The position numbers and the translations under genes are program-made. Positions 7,100 to 19,041 of a stretch of 64,000 nucleotides of DNA are shown piece after piece. The number at the start of each line of letters is the position of its first letter. The stretch's first letter is position 1. Under the pieces are notes generated by a model that searched no databases, was not told where the DNA came from, and saw nothing but the letters and a program-made list of their open reading frames with translations. The DNA is from Candidatus Desulfopertinax cowenii (GTDB taxonomy: Bacteria > Bacillota > Desulfotomaculia > Desulfotomaculales > Desulforudaceae), in contig MPOA01000002.1 in the NCBI GenBank assembly GCA_001899445.1, forward strand, positions 248,001-312,000. The letters are read 5' to 3'.

Positions 7100-8194
7100 G
7101 TGGAGCACATCTACTGGCTGGCCTGGGCGGCGGTCTGGCCGGCAGGGGCCAGGCGGTTTTTGAACCTGGTGGAGCAGCTGGGCTCGGCCAAACGGGCGTG
7201 GGACGCGGGAGAGCGCGAACTGGTGGTGGCGGGGCTTAACCGGGCGCTGGTCCGGGAACTCGTAGCGCGGCGGGCCAAACTCGATCCGGTGGTTGTGCAG
7301 AAACGCGTCCGGGAAATCGGGGCCCGGCTGGTCACCTGGATTGATGAGGATTACCCGGAACGTCTCCGTCATATCTACGATCCGCCGGCCGTACTCTTTG
7401 TTCTGGGAGAATTGGGGTTTCAGGAGTCGGCCCCCGCCGTGGCCATCGTGGGCTCGAGAAAGGCCACCCCGTACGGCCGGACGGTGGCCCGGAAGCTGGC
7501 CGCCGACCTGGGTTCGTGCGGGCTGGTGGTGATCAGCGGTATGGCCCGAGGGATTGATGCCGCTGCGCACCTGGGTGCCTTGGACACCGGGGCGGGAACG
7601 GTGGCCGTGCTGGGTTCGGGGTTGGACGTGGTCTACCCCCGGGAAAACGAGCGGCTGATGGAGAGAATCGCGGCCGGCGGCCTCGTGGTCAGCGAGTTTC
7701 CACCGGGTTCGGAGCCCCTGGCCTGGCATTTCCCGCTCCGCAACCGGATCATCAGCGGGCTTTCCCAGGCCGTGGTGGTGGTGGAGGCGGGTGAGCGTAG
7801 CGGGGCGCTGATTACCGCCGAACTAGCCCTGGAACAGGGGCGCGACGTGCTGGCTGTGCCCGGCAACGTCAACAATCCGTACAGTCGCGGTTCCAACCGC
7901 CTGATCAAGCAGGGGGCGCGGTTGGTGGAGGACGCCGGGGACGTACTGGAAGAACTCGGCCTGAACACGCTTTTCCCCGGGGCCAAACCCGGCGGTTCCG
8001 GCACGGCCCGGTTGGGTCCGGATGAAAAACTGGTGCTGGAGTCCCTTCAGGGAGAGGGTTTATCGGACCAAGTGCTCATTGAATTGACCGGCTTGCCAGC
8101 TTCAAGACTGGGAGCCGTATTGGCCCATCTAGAGATCAAAGGATTTGTACGCCGGGCACCCGGTGGGTTATACTACTCCTTACACCGTAGCTGA
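7100..8194 (+). CDS. dprA: DNA processing protein DprA
   Basis: A 364-residue DprA/Smf protein, which binds single-stranded DNA and loads RecA during transformation. The N-terminal SAM-like part (EHIYWLAWAAV...) is followed by the Rossmann core: VGSRKATPYG, ISGMARGIDAAAHLGAL, VLGSGLDVVYPREN, SEFPPG and FPLRNRIISGLS. A C-terminal winged-helix domain is present (LSDQVLIELTGLPASRLGAVLAHLEIKG). The open frame extends to 6938 inside ligD, but GTG 7100 has an AGGAGGG site six bases upstream and gives the normal N-terminus. It precedes topA, a common Bacillota order. Confidence 0.95.
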   Translation: MEHIYWLAWAAVWPAGARRFLNLVEQLGSAKRAWDAGERELVVAGLNRALVRELVARRAKLDPVVVQKRVREIGARLVTWIDEDYPERLRHIYDPPAVLFVLGELGFQESAPAVAIVGSRKATPYGRTVARKLAADLGSCGLVVISGMARGIDAAAHLGALDTGAGTVAVLGSGLDVVYPRENERLMERIAAGGLVVSEFPPGSEPLAWHFPLRNRIISGLSQAVVVVEAGERSGALITAELALEQGRDVLAVPGNVNNPYSRGSNRLIKQGARLVEDAGDVLEELGLNTLFPGAKPGGSGTARLGPDEKLVLESLQGEGLSDQVLIELTGLPASRLGAVLAHLEIKGFVRRAPGGLYYSLHRS

Positions 8195-8283
8195 TAATCG
8201 CGACCGCGGTCGGTGAGTTTCCCAAAGACCGGGTCCTGTATCCGCCGGTGAAGATTCTATCACTAGGGACCGGGGTGGCTTCA

Positions 8284-10470
8284 TTGACAAAAACATTGGT
8301 GATTGTCGAGTCTCCGGCCAAGGCCCGGACGCTCGGCAAGTTTTTGGGAAAGAAATACGAGATCCGGGCTTCCATGGGACACGTCCGGGACCTGCCTCGC
8401 AGCCAGTTCGGCGTAGACGTGGACAACGGGTTTCAACCCAAGTACATCACCATCCGGGGCAAGGGCGAGGCGATCAAGGAACTGCGTGCCGCCCGGAAAA
8501 AGGCGAGCCGAGTACTGTTGGCTTCCGACCCCGACCGGGAGGGGGAGGCCATTGCCTGGCACCTGCAGCAACTGCTGAAGATCGATCCCGACGAACCCTG
8601 CCGGGTGGAATTCAATGAGATCACCAAGCAGGCGGTGCTGGAGGCCGTTAAGCACCCCCGGAAGATCGACCCGGGCCGGGTGAACGCCCAGCAGGCCCGA
8701 CGGATCCTGGACCGGCTGGTAGGGTACAACTTGAGCCCCCTGCTTTGGCGTAAGGTGCGTAAGGGGCTAAGCGCGGGCCGGGTACAGTCGGCGGCTGTCC
8801 ACCTGTTGTGCGAGCGGGAGCGGGAAATAGAGGCCTTTGTGCCCGAGGAGTACTGGACGCTTGTCGTGACGCTCACGACAGGCGCGAACCAGGAAAAGTT
8901 CAAGGCCCGGCTTCACGGACACGCCGGAGAAAAGATCGTGGTGCCCAATGAGGACCGGATGAAGCAGATCCTGGCCGACCTCGACGGAGTGGCTATGCGC
9001 GTGGCCGAGATCATGCGGAAGAAGAAGGTCCGAAAACCCCATCCCCCGTTTACCACCAGCACCCTGCAGCAGGAAGCTTACCGCCGCCTGAACTTCACCA
9101 CCCGCAAGACTATGCAGGTCGCCCAACAGCTGTACGAGGGGCTGGGTCTGGGCAAGGAGGGACCGACCGGTCTGATCAGTTATATCCGGACTGATTCAAC
9201 CCGGGTTTCGGCCGTTGCCCAGGATGAAGCCCGGGAGTATATCCGGGAAAGCTTCGGCCCGGAGTTCGTGCCGCGCGAGCCGCGCGTTTACGCCAGTAAG
9301 GGCAAGGCACAGGACGCGCATGAGGCCATCCGCCCAACCTCCGTGTTCCGGACTCCGGACGCCGTGCAGAAATACCTAAACAAGGATCAGCTGCGCCTGT
9401 ACGAATTGATCTGGTCCCGGTTCGTGGCCAGCCAGATGGCCTCCGCCGTACTCGAGATCACCCGGGTCGATATCGCCGCCGGGGAATACGTCTTCCGGGC
9501 GACCGGCTCCATTGTCAAGTTTCCGGGTTTCATGCAGGTGTACGCCGAGTTGCGGGATGACGCCCGGGAAAACGAGGAAGAGGACGGGGTGCTCCCCCCG
9601 CTGAAAAAGGGCGAACAGCTCAAGGTGGTGCGTAAAAAGCCCAGCCAGCACTTTACCCAGCCGCCGCCGCGATACACCGAGGCCACCCTGGTGCGCACCC
9701 TGGAAGAACTGGGTATCGGTCGTCCTAGCACTTACGCGCCGGTGGTGGAAACCATCCAGCGGCGGGGCTACGTGGTCCGCCGCGGCAAGACCCTGTATCC
9801 TACTGAACTAGGACTGGTGGTGGACGATCTGCTGCGGGAGAATTTCCCGAATATCATCAGCGCCGAGTTCACCGCCGAGATGGAGGAACAGCTGGACCGG
9901 ATTGAAGAGGGTGCTTTGGAGTGGGATAAGGTGCTTGCGGATTTTTACCGGCCCTTCCGCCAGGAGGTAAGCCGCGCGGAGGAGAAAATCGACCGGCTGC
10001 GTCTGGACGAGGACGAGGTCACCGATGAGGAGTGCCCTAAGTGCGGGCGAAAAATGGTGGTCAAGATGGGCCGTTACGGCCGGTTCCTAGCCTGTCCCGG
10101 TTTCCCGGAATGCCGCCAGACCAAACCGATTCTGGAGCAGACCGGGCTGGCTTGCCCGAAGTGTGGCGGACAGGTGGTGGTCCGCCGGACTAGGAAAGGA
10201 AAGGTATTCTTCGGGTGTGCCGAATACCCGGAATGTGACTTCGTCACCTGGGATCAGCCCATGGGGGAGAAGTGCCCCCAGTGCGACGCCTTTCTGGTCA
10301 AGAAAACGGCTCGGAAAAGCGCTACCTATACCTGTGCCAATCCGGAGTGCGGTTTTAAAGAGCGCGCAAGCCTGGAGGGGGATGGTTCTGGTGTCCGGTG
10401 CCGTGGTAGTGGTGGGGGCCGGATTGGCCGGGTCGGAAGCAGCCTGGCAACTGGCCCGACGCGGCGTTAA
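8284..10470 (+). CDS. topA: DNA topoisomerase I
   Basis: A 728-residue type IA topoisomerase that relaxes negative supercoils. The Toprim domain starts [11 protein letters not shown] and contains [13 protein letters not shown]. The active-site tyrosine lies in [14 protein letters not shown], and AHEAIRPTS follows. Three C-terminal four-Cys zinc ribbons are present (CPKCGRK...CPGFPEC; CPKCGGQ...CAEYPEC; CPQCDAF...CANPEC). The TTG at 8284 is preferred to an upstream in-frame ATG because the protein conventionally begins there and a GGGGTGG site precedes it. Its last 80 bases overlap trmFO in another frame, giving an unusual Gly/Arg-rich tail. Confidence 0.96.
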   Translation: MTKTLVIVESPAKARTLGKFLGKKYEIRASMGHVRDLPRSQFGVDVDNGFQPKYITIRGKGEAIKELRAARKKASRVLLASDPDREGEAIAWHLQQLLKIDPDEPCRVEFNEITKQAVLEAVKHPRKIDPGRVNAQQARRILDRLVGYNLSPLLWRKVRKGLSAGRVQSAAVHLLCEREREIEAFVPEEYWTLVVTLTTGANQEKFKARLHGHAGEKIVVPNEDRMKQILADLDGVAMRVAEIMRKKKVRKPHPPFTTSTLQQEAYRRLNFTTRKTMQVAQQLYEGLGLGKEGPTGLISYIRTDSTRVSAVAQDEAREYIRESFGPEFVPREPRVYASKGKAQDAHEAIRPTSVFRTPDAVQKYLNKDQLRLYELIWSRFVASQMASAVLEITRVDIAAGEYVFRATGSIVKFPGFMQVYAELRDDARENEEEDGVLPPLKKGEQLKVVRKKPSQHFTQPPPRYTEATLVRTLEELGIGRPSTYAPVVETIQRRGYVVRRGKTLYPTELGLVVDDLLRENFPNIISAEFTAEMEEQLDRIEEGALEWDKVLADFYRPFRQEVSRAEEKIDRLRLDEDEVTDEECPKCGRKMVVKMGRYGRFLACPGFPECRQTKPILEQTGLACPKCGGQVVVRRTRKGKVFFGCAEYPECDFVTWDQPMGEKCPQCDAFLVKKTARKSATYTCANPECGFKERASLEGDGSGVRCRGSGGGRIGRVGSSLATGPTRR

Positions 10471-11722
10471 GGTGGAGCTTTACGAGATGCGCCCGCACCG
10501 GAGCACGCCAGCGCACACCACGGGGTGGTTCGCGGAACTGGTATGCTCCAATTCCCTGCGGGCGGAGGCGCTGACGAACGCGGTTGGCTTGCTCAAGGAG
10601 GAGGCCCGGCGGCTCGGTTCCCTGATTATGGCCTGCGCTGATGCGCACCGGGTGCCCGCGGGCGGGGCGCTGGCCGTGGACCGCGAACGTTTTGCCGCTG
10701 CGGTTACCGAAAAACTGACCGCCGAGCCGCTGGTCACCATCCACCGCGAAGAGGTTCGGACGTTGCCCCCCGACGGGCCGGTGATTCTGGCCACCGGACC
10801 GCTGACTTCCGGTGCGCTGGCCGAGAGTATTCGGGAATTGACCGGCCACGAATACCTGTACTTTTTCGACGCGGTCGCTCCAATTGTTACTCTGGATTCG
10901 ATCGACCAGAGCCGAGTTTTCCGGTCCTCCCGGTATGACAAGGGAGAGCCGGCCTACCTGAACTGTCCCATGACCCGGGAGGAGTACGAGCGCTTCTGGG
11001 AAGCCCTGGTGACCGCCGGGCGGGCGCCGCTGAAGGCCTTCGAGCGGGAAACCCACTTCGAGGGCTGTCTGCCGGTGGAAATAATCGCCGCCCGGGGCCG
11101 CGACACCCTGCTGTACGGTCCCTTGAAACCCGTGGGACTGGTTGACCCGCGCACGGGGGAGCGGCCTTACGCGGTGGTGCAGCTCCGCCAGGACAACCGG
11201 GAGGGCACCCTTTACAACCTGGTGGGATTCCAGACCAACCTGAAGTGGGGCGAACAGAAGCGAGTGTTTCGCCTGATCCCGGGGCTGGAAAACGCCGAGT
11301 TTGTGCGTTACGGAGTGATGCATCGGAACACGTATATCAACGCGCCGCTTTTACTGAAACCCACTCTCCAGTGCAGGAAGAGACCGGAGCTGTTCGTCGC
11401 CGGGCAGCTGTCAGGAGTGGAGGGGTACGTGGAATCGGCGGCCGCCGGACTGGTGGCCGGCATCAACGCTGCCCGGCTGATCCAGGGCCGGGAGCCCCTG
11501 GTGTTTCCTCCCGAAACCGCCCACGGGGCCCTGATCAACTACATCGTAACCGCCGATCCCCGGAACTTCCAGCCCATGAACGTCAATTTCGGCCTGTTCC
11601 CGCCATTGCCCGGGAAACGTATCCGGCGCAAGCAGGAGCGCAACCTGGCCCACGCGCGCCGGGCGCTGGAAACACTGCAGGAGTGGCTGGCCGCGAAGGG
11701 AGAAAGCAGATGTATCACTTGA
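10391..11722 (+). CDS. trmFO: Folate-dependent tRNA (uracil-54-C5)-methyltransferase
   Basis: A 443-residue FAD enzyme (formerly Gid) that makes ribothymidine-54 in tRNA with methylenetetrahydrofolate. The FAD-binding motif is [18 protein letters not shown]. The two cysteines known to matter are visible in [11 protein letters not shown] and FEGCLPVE. The C-terminal [15 protein letters not shown] motif is typical. GTG 10391 is preferred because the GGAGGGGG site is correctly spaced for it, but too close to the in-frame ATG at 10382. It overlaps topA by 80 bases and xerC by 13, so the three genes are probably co-translated. Confidence 0.95.
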   Translation: MSGAVVVVGAGLAGSEAAWQLARRGVKVELYEMRPHRSTPAHTTGWFAELVCSNSLRAEALTNAVGLLKEEARRLGSLIMACADAHRVPAGGALAVDRERFAAAVTEKLTAEPLVTIHREEVRTLPPDGPVILATGPLTSGALAESIRELTGHEYLYFFDAVAPIVTLDSIDQSRVFRSSRYDKGEPAYLNCPMTREEYERFWEALVTAGRAPLKAFERETHFEGCLPVEIIAARGRDTLLYGPLKPVGLVDPRTGERPYAVVQLRQDNREGTLYNLVGFQTNLKWGEQKRVFRLIPGLENAEFVRYGVMHRNTYINAPLLLKPTLQCRKRPELFVAGQLSGVEGYVESAAAGLVAGINAARLIQGREPLVFPPETAHGALINYIVTADPRNFQPMNVNFGLFPPLPGKRIRRKQERNLAHARRALETLQEWLAAKGESRCIT

Positions 11723-12627
11723 TCGACGGTTTTTTGGCGTACCTGAAAACCGAGCGGCAGGCCTCTTCCTGCACGGTCTTGGCTTACCAGCGGGACCTGT
11801 TCGCGGGTGTCGACTACTTTGCCCGCCAGCTGGGGAAACCGGACGAAGAACTGCGGGCTGCGGACATCGACCTCCTGCTTTTCCGCCGCTACCTTGCCTT
11901 CCTGGGGCAGGCGGGCCTGGCCCGGACCACCATCGCGCGCAAGGTGGCGGCCTGGTGCTCTTTCTTTCGCTATTTGAGCCGGGAAAACCAGGTCGAAGCC
12001 AACCCGTTGTCCGGCGTGTCCGCACCGCGGCTACGGCGGCGGCTGCCCGAAGTGTTGTACCCCGAAGAGGTGGGAGTGCTAGTCGAACTCCCGGACGACA
12101 GTCCCAGGGGCTTGCGGGACCGGGCGTTTTTGGAAACGCTGTACGCCGGGGGCTTACGGATATCCGAACTGGCCGGGCTCGATTTGGCGGACCTGGATCT
12201 GGAGCGGGGTTACGTCCGGGTGCTGGGCAAGGGCAACCGGGAACGCCAGGTGCCCCTGGGCGGTTATGCGGTACAGGCCCTGCGCCGCTACCTCGCCGAA
12301 GGGCGCCCCGCTCTGGTTCGGAGCAAAAAACAAACGACGGCTGTCTTTCTTAATTACCGTGGAGAGCGGCTTTCGGTCCGGGGGGTGCATTTGATCTTTA
12401 CCGGTTACCTAAAGCGTCTGGCGCCCGACCAGCAGGCCGGTCCGCATCTGCTGCGGCATTGTTTCGCTACCCACCTGCTGGACGCCGGCGCCGACCTGCG
12501 GTCGGTCCAGGAACTTTTAGGCCACGCTCGGCTATCCACCACCCAGATCTACACCCGGGTTTCCGTCGACCGGTTGCAGGAAATGTACCGCCGCGCCCAC
12601 CCCCGCGGCCGGCGGCGGGGGAAATGA
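11710..12627 (+). CDS. xerC: Tyrosine recombinase XerC
   Basis: A 305-residue tyrosine recombinase of the XerC/XerD type that resolves chromosome dimers. An N-terminal SAM-like core-binding domain (residues 1-95) precedes the catalytic domain. Catalytic residues are visible: Arg in [10 protein letters not shown], Lys in [11 protein letters not shown], His/Arg in [12 protein letters not shown], His in [13 protein letters not shown] and the nucleophile Tyr in that last motif. The long frame beginning at 11245 is spurious upstream of ATG 11710. The order topA-trmFO-xerC-hslV-hslU-codY is the classic Bacillota order, so this is the chromosomal Xer protein rather than a phage integrase. Confidence 0.95.
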   Translation: MYHLIDGFLAYLKTERQASSCTVLAYQRDLFAGVDYFARQLGKPDEELRAADIDLLLFRRYLAFLGQAGLARTTIARKVAAWCSFFRYLSRENQVEANPLSGVSAPRLRRRLPEVLYPEEVGVLVELPDDSPRGLRDRAFLETLYAGGLRISELAGLDLADLDLERGYVRVLGKGNRERQVPLGGYAVQALRRYLAEGRPALVRSKKQTTAVFLNYRGERLSVRGVHLIFTGYLKRLAPDQQAGPHLLRHCFATHLLDAGADLRSVQELLGHARLSTTQIYTRVSVDRLQEMYRRAHPRGRRRGK

Positions 12628-12702
12628 AGTAGAGCGTTCCTATTTATGAGAAGACTATTCTTAGTAAAGTAAGTTCGAATTTCGCCCGAGAGGTGAGCTT
12701 GA

Positions 12703-13233
12703 ATGTTCACAGGCACCACCATCGTGGCCGTAAAAAGAGACGGCGCCACGGCCATCGCCGGTGACGGCCAGGTCGGTCTCGGCAGCGGCGTTATTGTCAA
12801 ACAAGGGGCAATCAAGATCCGCCGCCTGTACAAAAACCGCATCCTGGCCGGTTTCGCGGGCAGCGTGGCCGACGCCTTCGCCCTGTTTGAGCGATTCGAA
12901 GGCAAACTGGAGGAAACGCAGGGCAACCTGTCCCGGGCAGCCGTCCAGTTGGCCAAGGACTGGCGCACCGACAAGTACCTGCGGCGGCTAGAGGCGCTCC
13001 TCGTGGTGGCTGACCGCGACCACGTATTCATGATTTCGGGCGGTGGAGAAGTGATTGAACCGGACGACGGTATCGTGGCGGTCGGCTCCGGGGGCGCGTA
13101 CGCGCTGGCGGCGGCACGGGCCCTGGCCCGGCACACCGACCTGCCGGCGACGGAGATCGCCCGGGAGGCGCTGGCCATTGCGGCCGAGATTTGTGTGTAC
13201 ACTAATGACCGGATCACGGTGGAGGAACTATAA
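12703..13233 (+). CDS. hslV: ATP-dependent protease proteolytic subunit HslV
   Basis: A 176-residue proteasome-related threonine peptidase that forms the core of HslUV. The mature N-terminal Thr is in [10 protein letters not shown] after a four-residue prosequence (MFTG). Conserved [30 protein letters not shown] and [15 protein letters not shown] are present. The start is ATG 12703 with a GAGGTGAG site. It is followed after 100 bases by its ATPase partner hslU and by codY, as in Bacillus. Confidence 0.96.
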   Translation: MFTGTTIVAVKRDGATAIAGDGQVGLGSGVIVKQGAIKIRRLYKNRILAGFAGSVADAFALFERFEGKLEETQGNLSRAAVQLAKDWRTDKYLRRLEALLVVADRDHVFMISGGGEVIEPDDGIVAVGSGGAYALAAARALARHTDLPATEIAREALAIAAEICVYTNDRITVEEL

Positions 13234-13333
13234 GTAAAGCCTTCGGACGTAGCCCAGTACACTCCCGGCTGGGGACGATTACGGTTTAGGAACCATAAAT
13301 AAACCTTAAAACCTTGCGGAAGGAGAATTCCTG

Positions 13334-14728
13334 GTGGAACTGACGCCCCGGCAGATCGTGGCCGAACTGGACAAGTACATCGTCGGGCAAGATGAAGCGA
13401 AACGGGCGGTGGCGGTGGCCCTGAGGAACCGTTACCGCCGGTCGCGGCTTCCGGAGGATCTGCGAGAGGAAGTCATGCCCAAAAACATTTTGATGATCGG
13501 ACCCACGGGGGTGGGCAAGACCGAGATCGCCCGCCGCCTGGCCCGGCTGGTGAATGCACCCTTTGTGAAGGTCGAGGCCACCAAGTTCACCGAAGTGGGT
13601 TACGTGGGCCGGGACGTGGAAGGCATGGTCCGCGACCTAGTGGAAACGTCCATCCGGATGGTGCGGCTCGAGAAGCTGGCCGAGGTGGAACAAAAAGCGG
13701 CCCGGCTGGCCGAGGAGCGGATCGTGGAACTGCTGGCCCCCCTGCCCGAAAAGGAAGCCCCTGGGCGTAATCCCCTAGAGATGCTGCTGGGCACAGCACG
13801 CCCGGACCCGCAGGCAGAATCCGTTTACGAGCAACGTGTCCGGCGGGTGCAGTTCGAACGGGAAGCCCTGCGTAACAAGCTGGCCCGCGGCGAACTGGAG
13901 CATGAGCATCTGGAAATCGAGGTGGAAGACCGGCCCACGTCCACCCTGGAAGTTTTTTCCGGACAGGGCGTGGAGGAAATGGGAATCAACCTGAACGATC
14001 TGCTGGGAAACATCTTCCCCAGGAAAAAGAAAAAGCGCCGGGTCACGGTCGCAGAAGCGCGGAAGATCCTGGCCCAGCAGGAGGCCCAGAAACTGATCGA
14101 CAACGAGGAAGTGACCGCCGAGGGAATCCGGCGCGCCGAGGAGTCGGGGATCATCTTCCTGGACGAAATTGACAAGATCGCGGGGCGGGATACCGGGTCG
14201 GGCCCCGACGTTTCCCGCGGGGGCGTACAACGCGATATCCTGCCGCTGGTCGAGGGCTCCACGGTGGTCACCAAGTACGGATCGGTCCGCACCGACCACA
14301 TCTTGTTCATTGCTGCGGGTGCCTTCCACACGTCCAAGCCTTCCGACCTGATTCCCGAACTGCAGGGCCGTTTTCCGATCCGTGTCGAATTGCAAAACCT
14401 GACCGAGGATAATTTTTTGCAGATCCTGACCGAGCCCCAAAACGCGTTGATCAAGCAGTATAAAGCGTTACTGGCTACAGAGGGCGTTAAGCTCGAATTT
14501 TCTAAAAATTCGCTTGTCGAAATCGCCAAAATCGCTTATACTGTTAATGATCAAACGGAGAATATCGGTGCGCGCCGGCTGCACACGGTGCTGGAAAGGT
14601 TACTCGAGACTATTTCCTTCGAGGCCCCGGATATTGAGCCGAAACACGTTCTGATCGACGAACAGTATGTCCGGGAAAAACTGGGTGAGCTGGTGCGGCG
14701 TGAGGATTTAAGCCGTTACATCCTTTAG
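13334..14728 (+). CDS. hslU: HslU unfoldase ATPase
   Basis: A 464-residue AAA+ ATPase that unfolds substrates for HslV. Walker A is GPTGVGKTE, the pore loop is GYVGRDVEG, Walker B is [10 protein letters not shown], the sensor region is [12 protein letters not shown] and sensor 2 is [14 protein letters not shown]. The C-terminus ends LSRYIL, the tail that docks into HslV. The start is GTG 13334 after an AAGGAG site. The charged I-domain (about residues 110-240) is of normal length. Confidence 0.96.
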   Translation: MELTPRQIVAELDKYIVGQDEAKRAVAVALRNRYRRSRLPEDLREEVMPKNILMIGPTGVGKTEIARRLARLVNAPFVKVEATKFTEVGYVGRDVEGMVRDLVETSIRMVRLEKLAEVEQKAARLAEERIVELLAPLPEKEAPGRNPLEMLLGTARPDPQAESVYEQRVRRVQFEREALRNKLARGELEHEHLEIEVEDRPTSTLEVFSGQGVEEMGINLNDLLGNIFPRKKKKRRVTVAEARKILAQQEAQKLIDNEEVTAEGIRRAEESGIIFLDEIDKIAGRDTGSGPDVSRGGVQRDILPLVEGSTVVTKYGSVRTDHILFIAAGAFHTSKPSDLIPELQGRFPIRVELQNLTEDNFLQILTEPQNALIKQYKALLATEGVKLEFSKNSLVEIAKIAYTVNDQTENIGARRLHTVLERLLETISFEAPDIEPKHVLIDEQYVREKLGELVRREDLSRYIL

Positions 14729-14751
14729 CCGTGCAAGGGAGCTTCGAGCAG

Positions 14752-15531
14752 ATGACTCTACTCGAAAAGTGCCGCGCAATCAACCGTATTTTGCAGAAAT
14801 CCGCCGGTTACACGGTGGATTTTGGCGAAATGGCTCAGGTGCTTTGTGCCAACCTTGGGGCTAACGTCTACATTCTGGACGATCAGGGCCGCATTCTGGG
14901 GGCGGAGTTCCTGGACGACTTCTCCTGTGAAGTGGTTCGGTCCATTATTTACCAGTCAGGCTTTCCCCGGGAATACAACGCGTGGCTACTGGGGATTCCC
15001 ACAACCTACTCCAACTTTTGCCAGACCAAAAATGCCTGTATTTTTAAGGCGTATGAACATTGCCAGTTTGTTGACAAGGTAACGACCGTGGTGCCCATCG
15101 TGGGTGCCGGCAAGCGCTTGGGAACCCTAGTGCTGGCCAAGTTCGGCGAGGAGTTTACCAATGACGACCTGATCCTGGCCGAGATCGGGGCGGCGGTGGT
15201 GGGGATGGAAATCCTGCGCGCCCAGGTGGGCAAGATGGAAGAGGAGGCCCGTAAACGGGCGGCGGTGCAGGTCGCCCTGGGTACGCTTTCCTACTCGGAA
15301 CTGGACGCGGTACGGCACATTTTCGAACAGCTGGATGGCGAAGAGGGGCTGTTGGTGGCCAGCAAAATTGCGGACCGGGTCGGAATCACCCGTTCGGTGA
15401 TCGTCAACGCCTTGCGCAAGTTTGAAAGCGCGGGGGTGATCGAGTCCAAGTCCCTGGGGATGAAGGGCACCTACATCAGGGTGTTGAACAACCGTTTGCT
15501 CGACGAATTGGCCCGAATGAAACACAGTTAG
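14752..15531 (+). CDS. codY: GTP- and branched-chain-amino-acid-sensing repressor CodY
   Basis: A 259-residue CodY, the same length as the Bacillus subtilis protein. The N-terminal GAF domain binds branched-chain amino acids ([15 protein letters not shown]...). The C-terminal winged helix carries the recognition region [31 protein letters not shown]. The open frame begins at a GTG at 14731, but ATG 14752 aligns with known CodY N-termini and has a GGGAG site ten bases upstream. It directly follows hslU (24 bases). CodY links nutrient status to metabolism and sporulation, and this genome sporulates. Confidence 0.95.
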   Translation: MTLLEKCRAINRILQKSAGYTVDFGEMAQVLCANLGANVYILDDQGRILGAEFLDDFSCEVVRSIIYQSGFPREYNAWLLGIPTTYSNFCQTKNACIFKAYEHCQFVDKVTTVVPIVGAGKRLGTLVLAKFGEEFTNDDLILAEIGAAVVGMEILRAQVGKMEEEARKRAAVQVALGTLSYSELDAVRHIFEQLDGEEGLLVASKIADRVGITRSVIVNALRKFESAGVIESKSLGMKGTYIRVLNNRLLDELARMKHS

Positions 15532-15598
15532 CGGGATGAGTAAAATGCTGGCGAGTAAGTGGGCATAAGTGAAATGTTTCGGGCAAATACGTATTAGC

Positions 15599-15627
15599 TT
15601 GCGTACTCCTGGAACCTGTGCTAAAAT
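15599..15627 (+). promoter_or_regulatory. Probable sigma-A promoter for rpsB
   Basis: TTGCGT (15599-15604), a 17-base spacer and TAAAAT (15622-15627) fit the vegetative consensus well. The promoter lies about 115 bases upstream of the rpsB start, giving a structured leader. Confidence 0.6.
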
Positions 15628-15659
15628 CTGTCCTGGTGCCAACTACACACGTTGCCGGA

Positions 15660-15696
15660 TTGCGGTCGTGGTGCCCTTTTGGGGTCCGGCCGCAAG
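15660..15696 (+). promoter_or_regulatory. Structured rpsB leader hairpin
   Basis: TTGCGGTC pairs with GGCCGCAA, with an inner GTGCCC/GGGGT pairing around a TTTT loop. Ribosomal protein S2 genes often carry an autoregulatory leader bound by S2. This hairpin could be such a site, but I cannot match it to a published S2 leader consensus. Confidence 0.35.
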
Positions 15697-15741
15697 GTGA
15701 GGGCAGCGGAGGCTTAAAACCACGTGGAGGGAGGTGTAACA

Positions 15742-16497
15742 GTGGCGATAGTGACCATGAAGCAGTTGCTTGAGGCCGGGGTGCATTTTGGCCACCAGAC
15801 CCGCCGGTGGAATCCCAAGATGGCCCCTTATATTTTTACGGACCGCAACGGTATTTACATCATCGACCTCCAAAAGACGGTCCGCAAAATCGAAGAAGCC
15901 TACAATTTCATCAAGCAGATTGTGGCCGAGGGTCAGACAGTCCTGTTCGTCGGTACGAAGAAACAGGCGCAACTGACGGTGGCCGAGGAAGCCGAGCGGT
16001 GCGGTATGTTCTACGTGAATCAGCGCTGGCTGGGCGGGATGTTGACCAACTTCCAAACCATCCGCAAGCGGATCAACCGGTTGAAGGAGTTGGAAAGGAT
16101 GGAAGCCGGGGGCCGGTTCGAGGCGCTGCCCAAAAAGGAAGTGGCCGAGCTGCTCCACGAGAAGAACCGGCTGGAAAAGTACCTTAAGGGTATCAAGGAG
16201 ATGAACAAGTTGCCGGGTGCGCTATTCGTGATTGATCCGCGCAAGGAGCGCATTGCGGTGGCTGAAGGCCGGAAGCTGGGTATTCCCATCGTGGCGATCG
16301 TGGACACCAACTGTGATCCCGACGAAATCGACTATATCATTCCCGGCAACGATGATGCGATTCGGGCCGTCAGGCTGCTGACCAGCCGAATTGCCGACGC
16401 CGTTCTGGAAGGGCGTCAGGGAGAGCAATTGGCGGCCGAGGAAGCCGAGGGGCAATTGGACCAGGAAATGCTTCAGGAAAAGGTCCAGGAAGCATAA
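15742..16497 (+). CDS. rpsB: 30S ribosomal protein S2
   Basis: A 251-residue S2 protein. Signature sequences are [56 protein letters not shown] and [26 protein letters not shown]. The start is GTG 15742 rather than the open-frame edge at 15724, because the GGAGGGAGG ribosome-binding site lies between the two. It is followed by an intrinsic terminator and then tsf. Confidence 0.97.
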   Translation: MAIVTMKQLLEAGVHFGHQTRRWNPKMAPYIFTDRNGIYIIDLQKTVRKIEEAYNFIKQIVAEGQTVLFVGTKKQAQLTVAEEAERCGMFYVNQRWLGGMLTNFQTIRKRINRLKELERMEAGGRFEALPKKEVAELLHEKNRLEKYLKGIKEMNKLPGALFVIDPRKERIAVAEGRKLGIPIVAIVDTNCDPDEIDYIIPGNDDAIRAVRLLTSRIADAVLEGRQGEQLAAEEAEGQLDQEMLQEKVQEA

Positions 16498-16499
16498 TA

Positions 16500-16528
16500 A
16501 AGGCGGGGGCCCAGCCCCTGCCTTTTTC
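16500..16528 (+). terminator. Intrinsic terminator after rpsB
   Basis: GGCGGGGGC pairs with GCCCCTGCC around a short loop and is followed by TTTTT, immediately after the rpsB stop. Some read-through to tsf, or the separate TATAAT box at 16577-16582, would be needed for tsf expression. Confidence 0.85.
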
Positions 16529-16635
16529 TCTTGGCCGGATGGCGGGCAGGCGCGCAATTTAGGACCGCGTTTGGGTTATAATGAAGGCCAGGAAAACAAT
16601 GCGGAAAATCATGGCTTTAGGGGGCTTCGAATATT

Positions 16636-17250
16636 ATGGAAGTGTCTGCAAAACTGGTTAAGGAACTGCGCGAGCGCACCGGCGCCGGAATGATGGATTG
16701 CAAAAAGGCCCTGGTGGAAACTGGCGGTGACCTGGAGAAGGCGGTCGACTACCTGCGGGAAAAGGGGTTGGCCGCGGCGGCCAAGCGGGCCGGGCGGAAA
16801 GTGTCCGAGGGTATGATTGAGAGTTACATTCACGGCCTAGGCAAAATCGGGGTGCTTGTGGAGGTCAACTGCGAAACTGACTTCGTGGCGAAGACCGACG
16901 AGTTCCGGGCCTTTGCCCGGGACATCGCCATGCAAGTGGCCGCGTCCCGGCCGGAGTATGTCGGGCGCGACGACGTGCCTGCGGAGATCCTCGAGAAGGA
17001 AAGAAATATCTTGCGGGCCCAGGCCCTGAACGAGGGCAAACCGGAAAAGATCGTCGACAAGATGGTGGAGGGACGCCTGGAGAAATTCTTTCGGGAGAAG
17101 TGTCTGCTGGAGCAGCCGTTTATTAAAAACCCGGACATCACGGTCCAGGACCTGCTCAAGGAAACCATCGCCCGGCTGGGGGAGAACATGGTGATCAGTC
17201 GGTTTACCAGGTATGAGCTGGGTGAGGGAGCGGCGGAGCAACAGGATTAG
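16636..17250 (+). CDS. tsf: Translation elongation factor Ts
   Basis: A 204-residue EF-Ts, the nucleotide exchange factor for EF-Tu. The N-terminal UBA-like module reads [22 protein letters not shown]. The core contains [21 protein letters not shown] (broken here into the usual [17 protein letters not shown]). The C-terminal half is of the short form found in Thermus and many clostridia. It has its own TATAAT-like -10 box upstream and is followed by pyrH and frr in the standard order. Confidence 0.97.
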   Translation: MEVSAKLVKELRERTGAGMMDCKKALVETGGDLEKAVDYLREKGLAAAAKRAGRKVSEGMIESYIHGLGKIGVLVEVNCETDFVAKTDEFRAFARDIAMQVAASRPEYVGRDDVPAEILEKERNILRAQALNEGKPEKIVDKMVEGRLEKFFREKCLLEQPFIKNPDITVQDLLKETIARLGENMVISRFTRYELGEGAAEQQD

Positions 17251-17287
17251 CGTTCCGTGACCAGCACGGGCAGGAAAAGAGGGGTAG

Positions 17288-18603
<1,316 letters not shown>

Positions 18604-18606
18604 GCC

Positions 18607-18840
18607 GTGTCGGAATACCCAGATATTCTTGGTTTTGAGCTGGATGATGCTCTTGCTCGTCTCCACCAGGAAGGGTGGCAGGTGTCGGTGAAGATCACCG
18701 CTCCTCCCGGCGTGACACCTCCAGGACCCCTGCGGGTACTACGCCTGGTGGTCACCGGCGAGCGGCGGGCCGAGATCGTCGCCGCACACCAGGGTTGGGG
18801 GGAGGGAAACGGCCGGGATGTTCTTCCTGATCACCAATGA
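18607..18840 (+). CDS. Small PASTA-like protein of unknown function
   Basis: A 77-residue protein starting with GTG, three bases after the frr stop. The sequence DILGFELDDALARLHQEGWQVSVKIT has the pattern of a PASTA repeat (DVxGxxxxxAxxxLxxxGxxV), followed by a beta strand LRVLRLVVTG. There is no signal peptide, so it is probably cytoplasmic. Its end overlaps the start of a mini-ferredoxin, suggesting coupled translation. I cannot assign a function. Confidence 0.7.
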   Translation: MSEYPDILGFELDDALARLHQEGWQVSVKITAPPGVTPPGPLRVLRLVVTGERRAEIVAAHQGWGEGNGRDVLPDHQ

Positions 18841-18985
18841 CTGCATCGCCTGCGGCACCTGTTTGGAATCGTGTCCGGGGCGGGCTATCATCGAGGGTGC
18901 CATGTACCGGATCGATCCAGTCAAGTGTGACGGTTGCGGGACCTGCTACCAAGTGTGCCTGGCAGGTGCGGTTATCCAGTACTAG
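18818..18985 (+). CDS. 55-residue 2x[4Fe-4S] ferredoxin
   Basis: A short ORF from ATG 18818 encodes two cluster-binding motifs, CIACGTCLESCP and CDGCGTCYQVCL. The second lacks the usual proline after the last Cys. A GGGAGGG site precedes the ATG. Length and spacing match clostridial-type ferredoxins. It overlaps the PASTA-like gene by 23 bases and lies before uppS; a role in the neighbouring isoprenoid pathway (IspG/IspH need ferredoxin) is only a guess from proximity to ispG 5 kb downstream. Confidence 0.9.
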   Translation: MFFLITNDCIACGTCLESCPGRAIIEGAMYRIDPVKCDGCGTCYQVCLAGAVIQY

Positions 18986-18988
18986 ATC

Positions 18989-19014
18989 GGCCCCCCTATA
19001 ACCTGGGGGGCCTT
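18989..19014 (+). terminator. Hairpin after the mini-ferredoxin
   Basis: GGCCCCCC pairs perfectly with GGGGGGCC around an eight-base loop, followed by TTCGT. The T tract is weak, so it may terminate only partly ahead of uppS. Confidence 0.55.
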
Positions 19015-19041
19015 CGTAATAGTTCACAGGGGGTGAAACAG

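Noticed and set aside
11245-11709. Upstream extension of the xerC frame
   Set aside because: It overlaps trmFO in another frame and has no XerC similarity; ATG 11710 gives the normal N-terminus.
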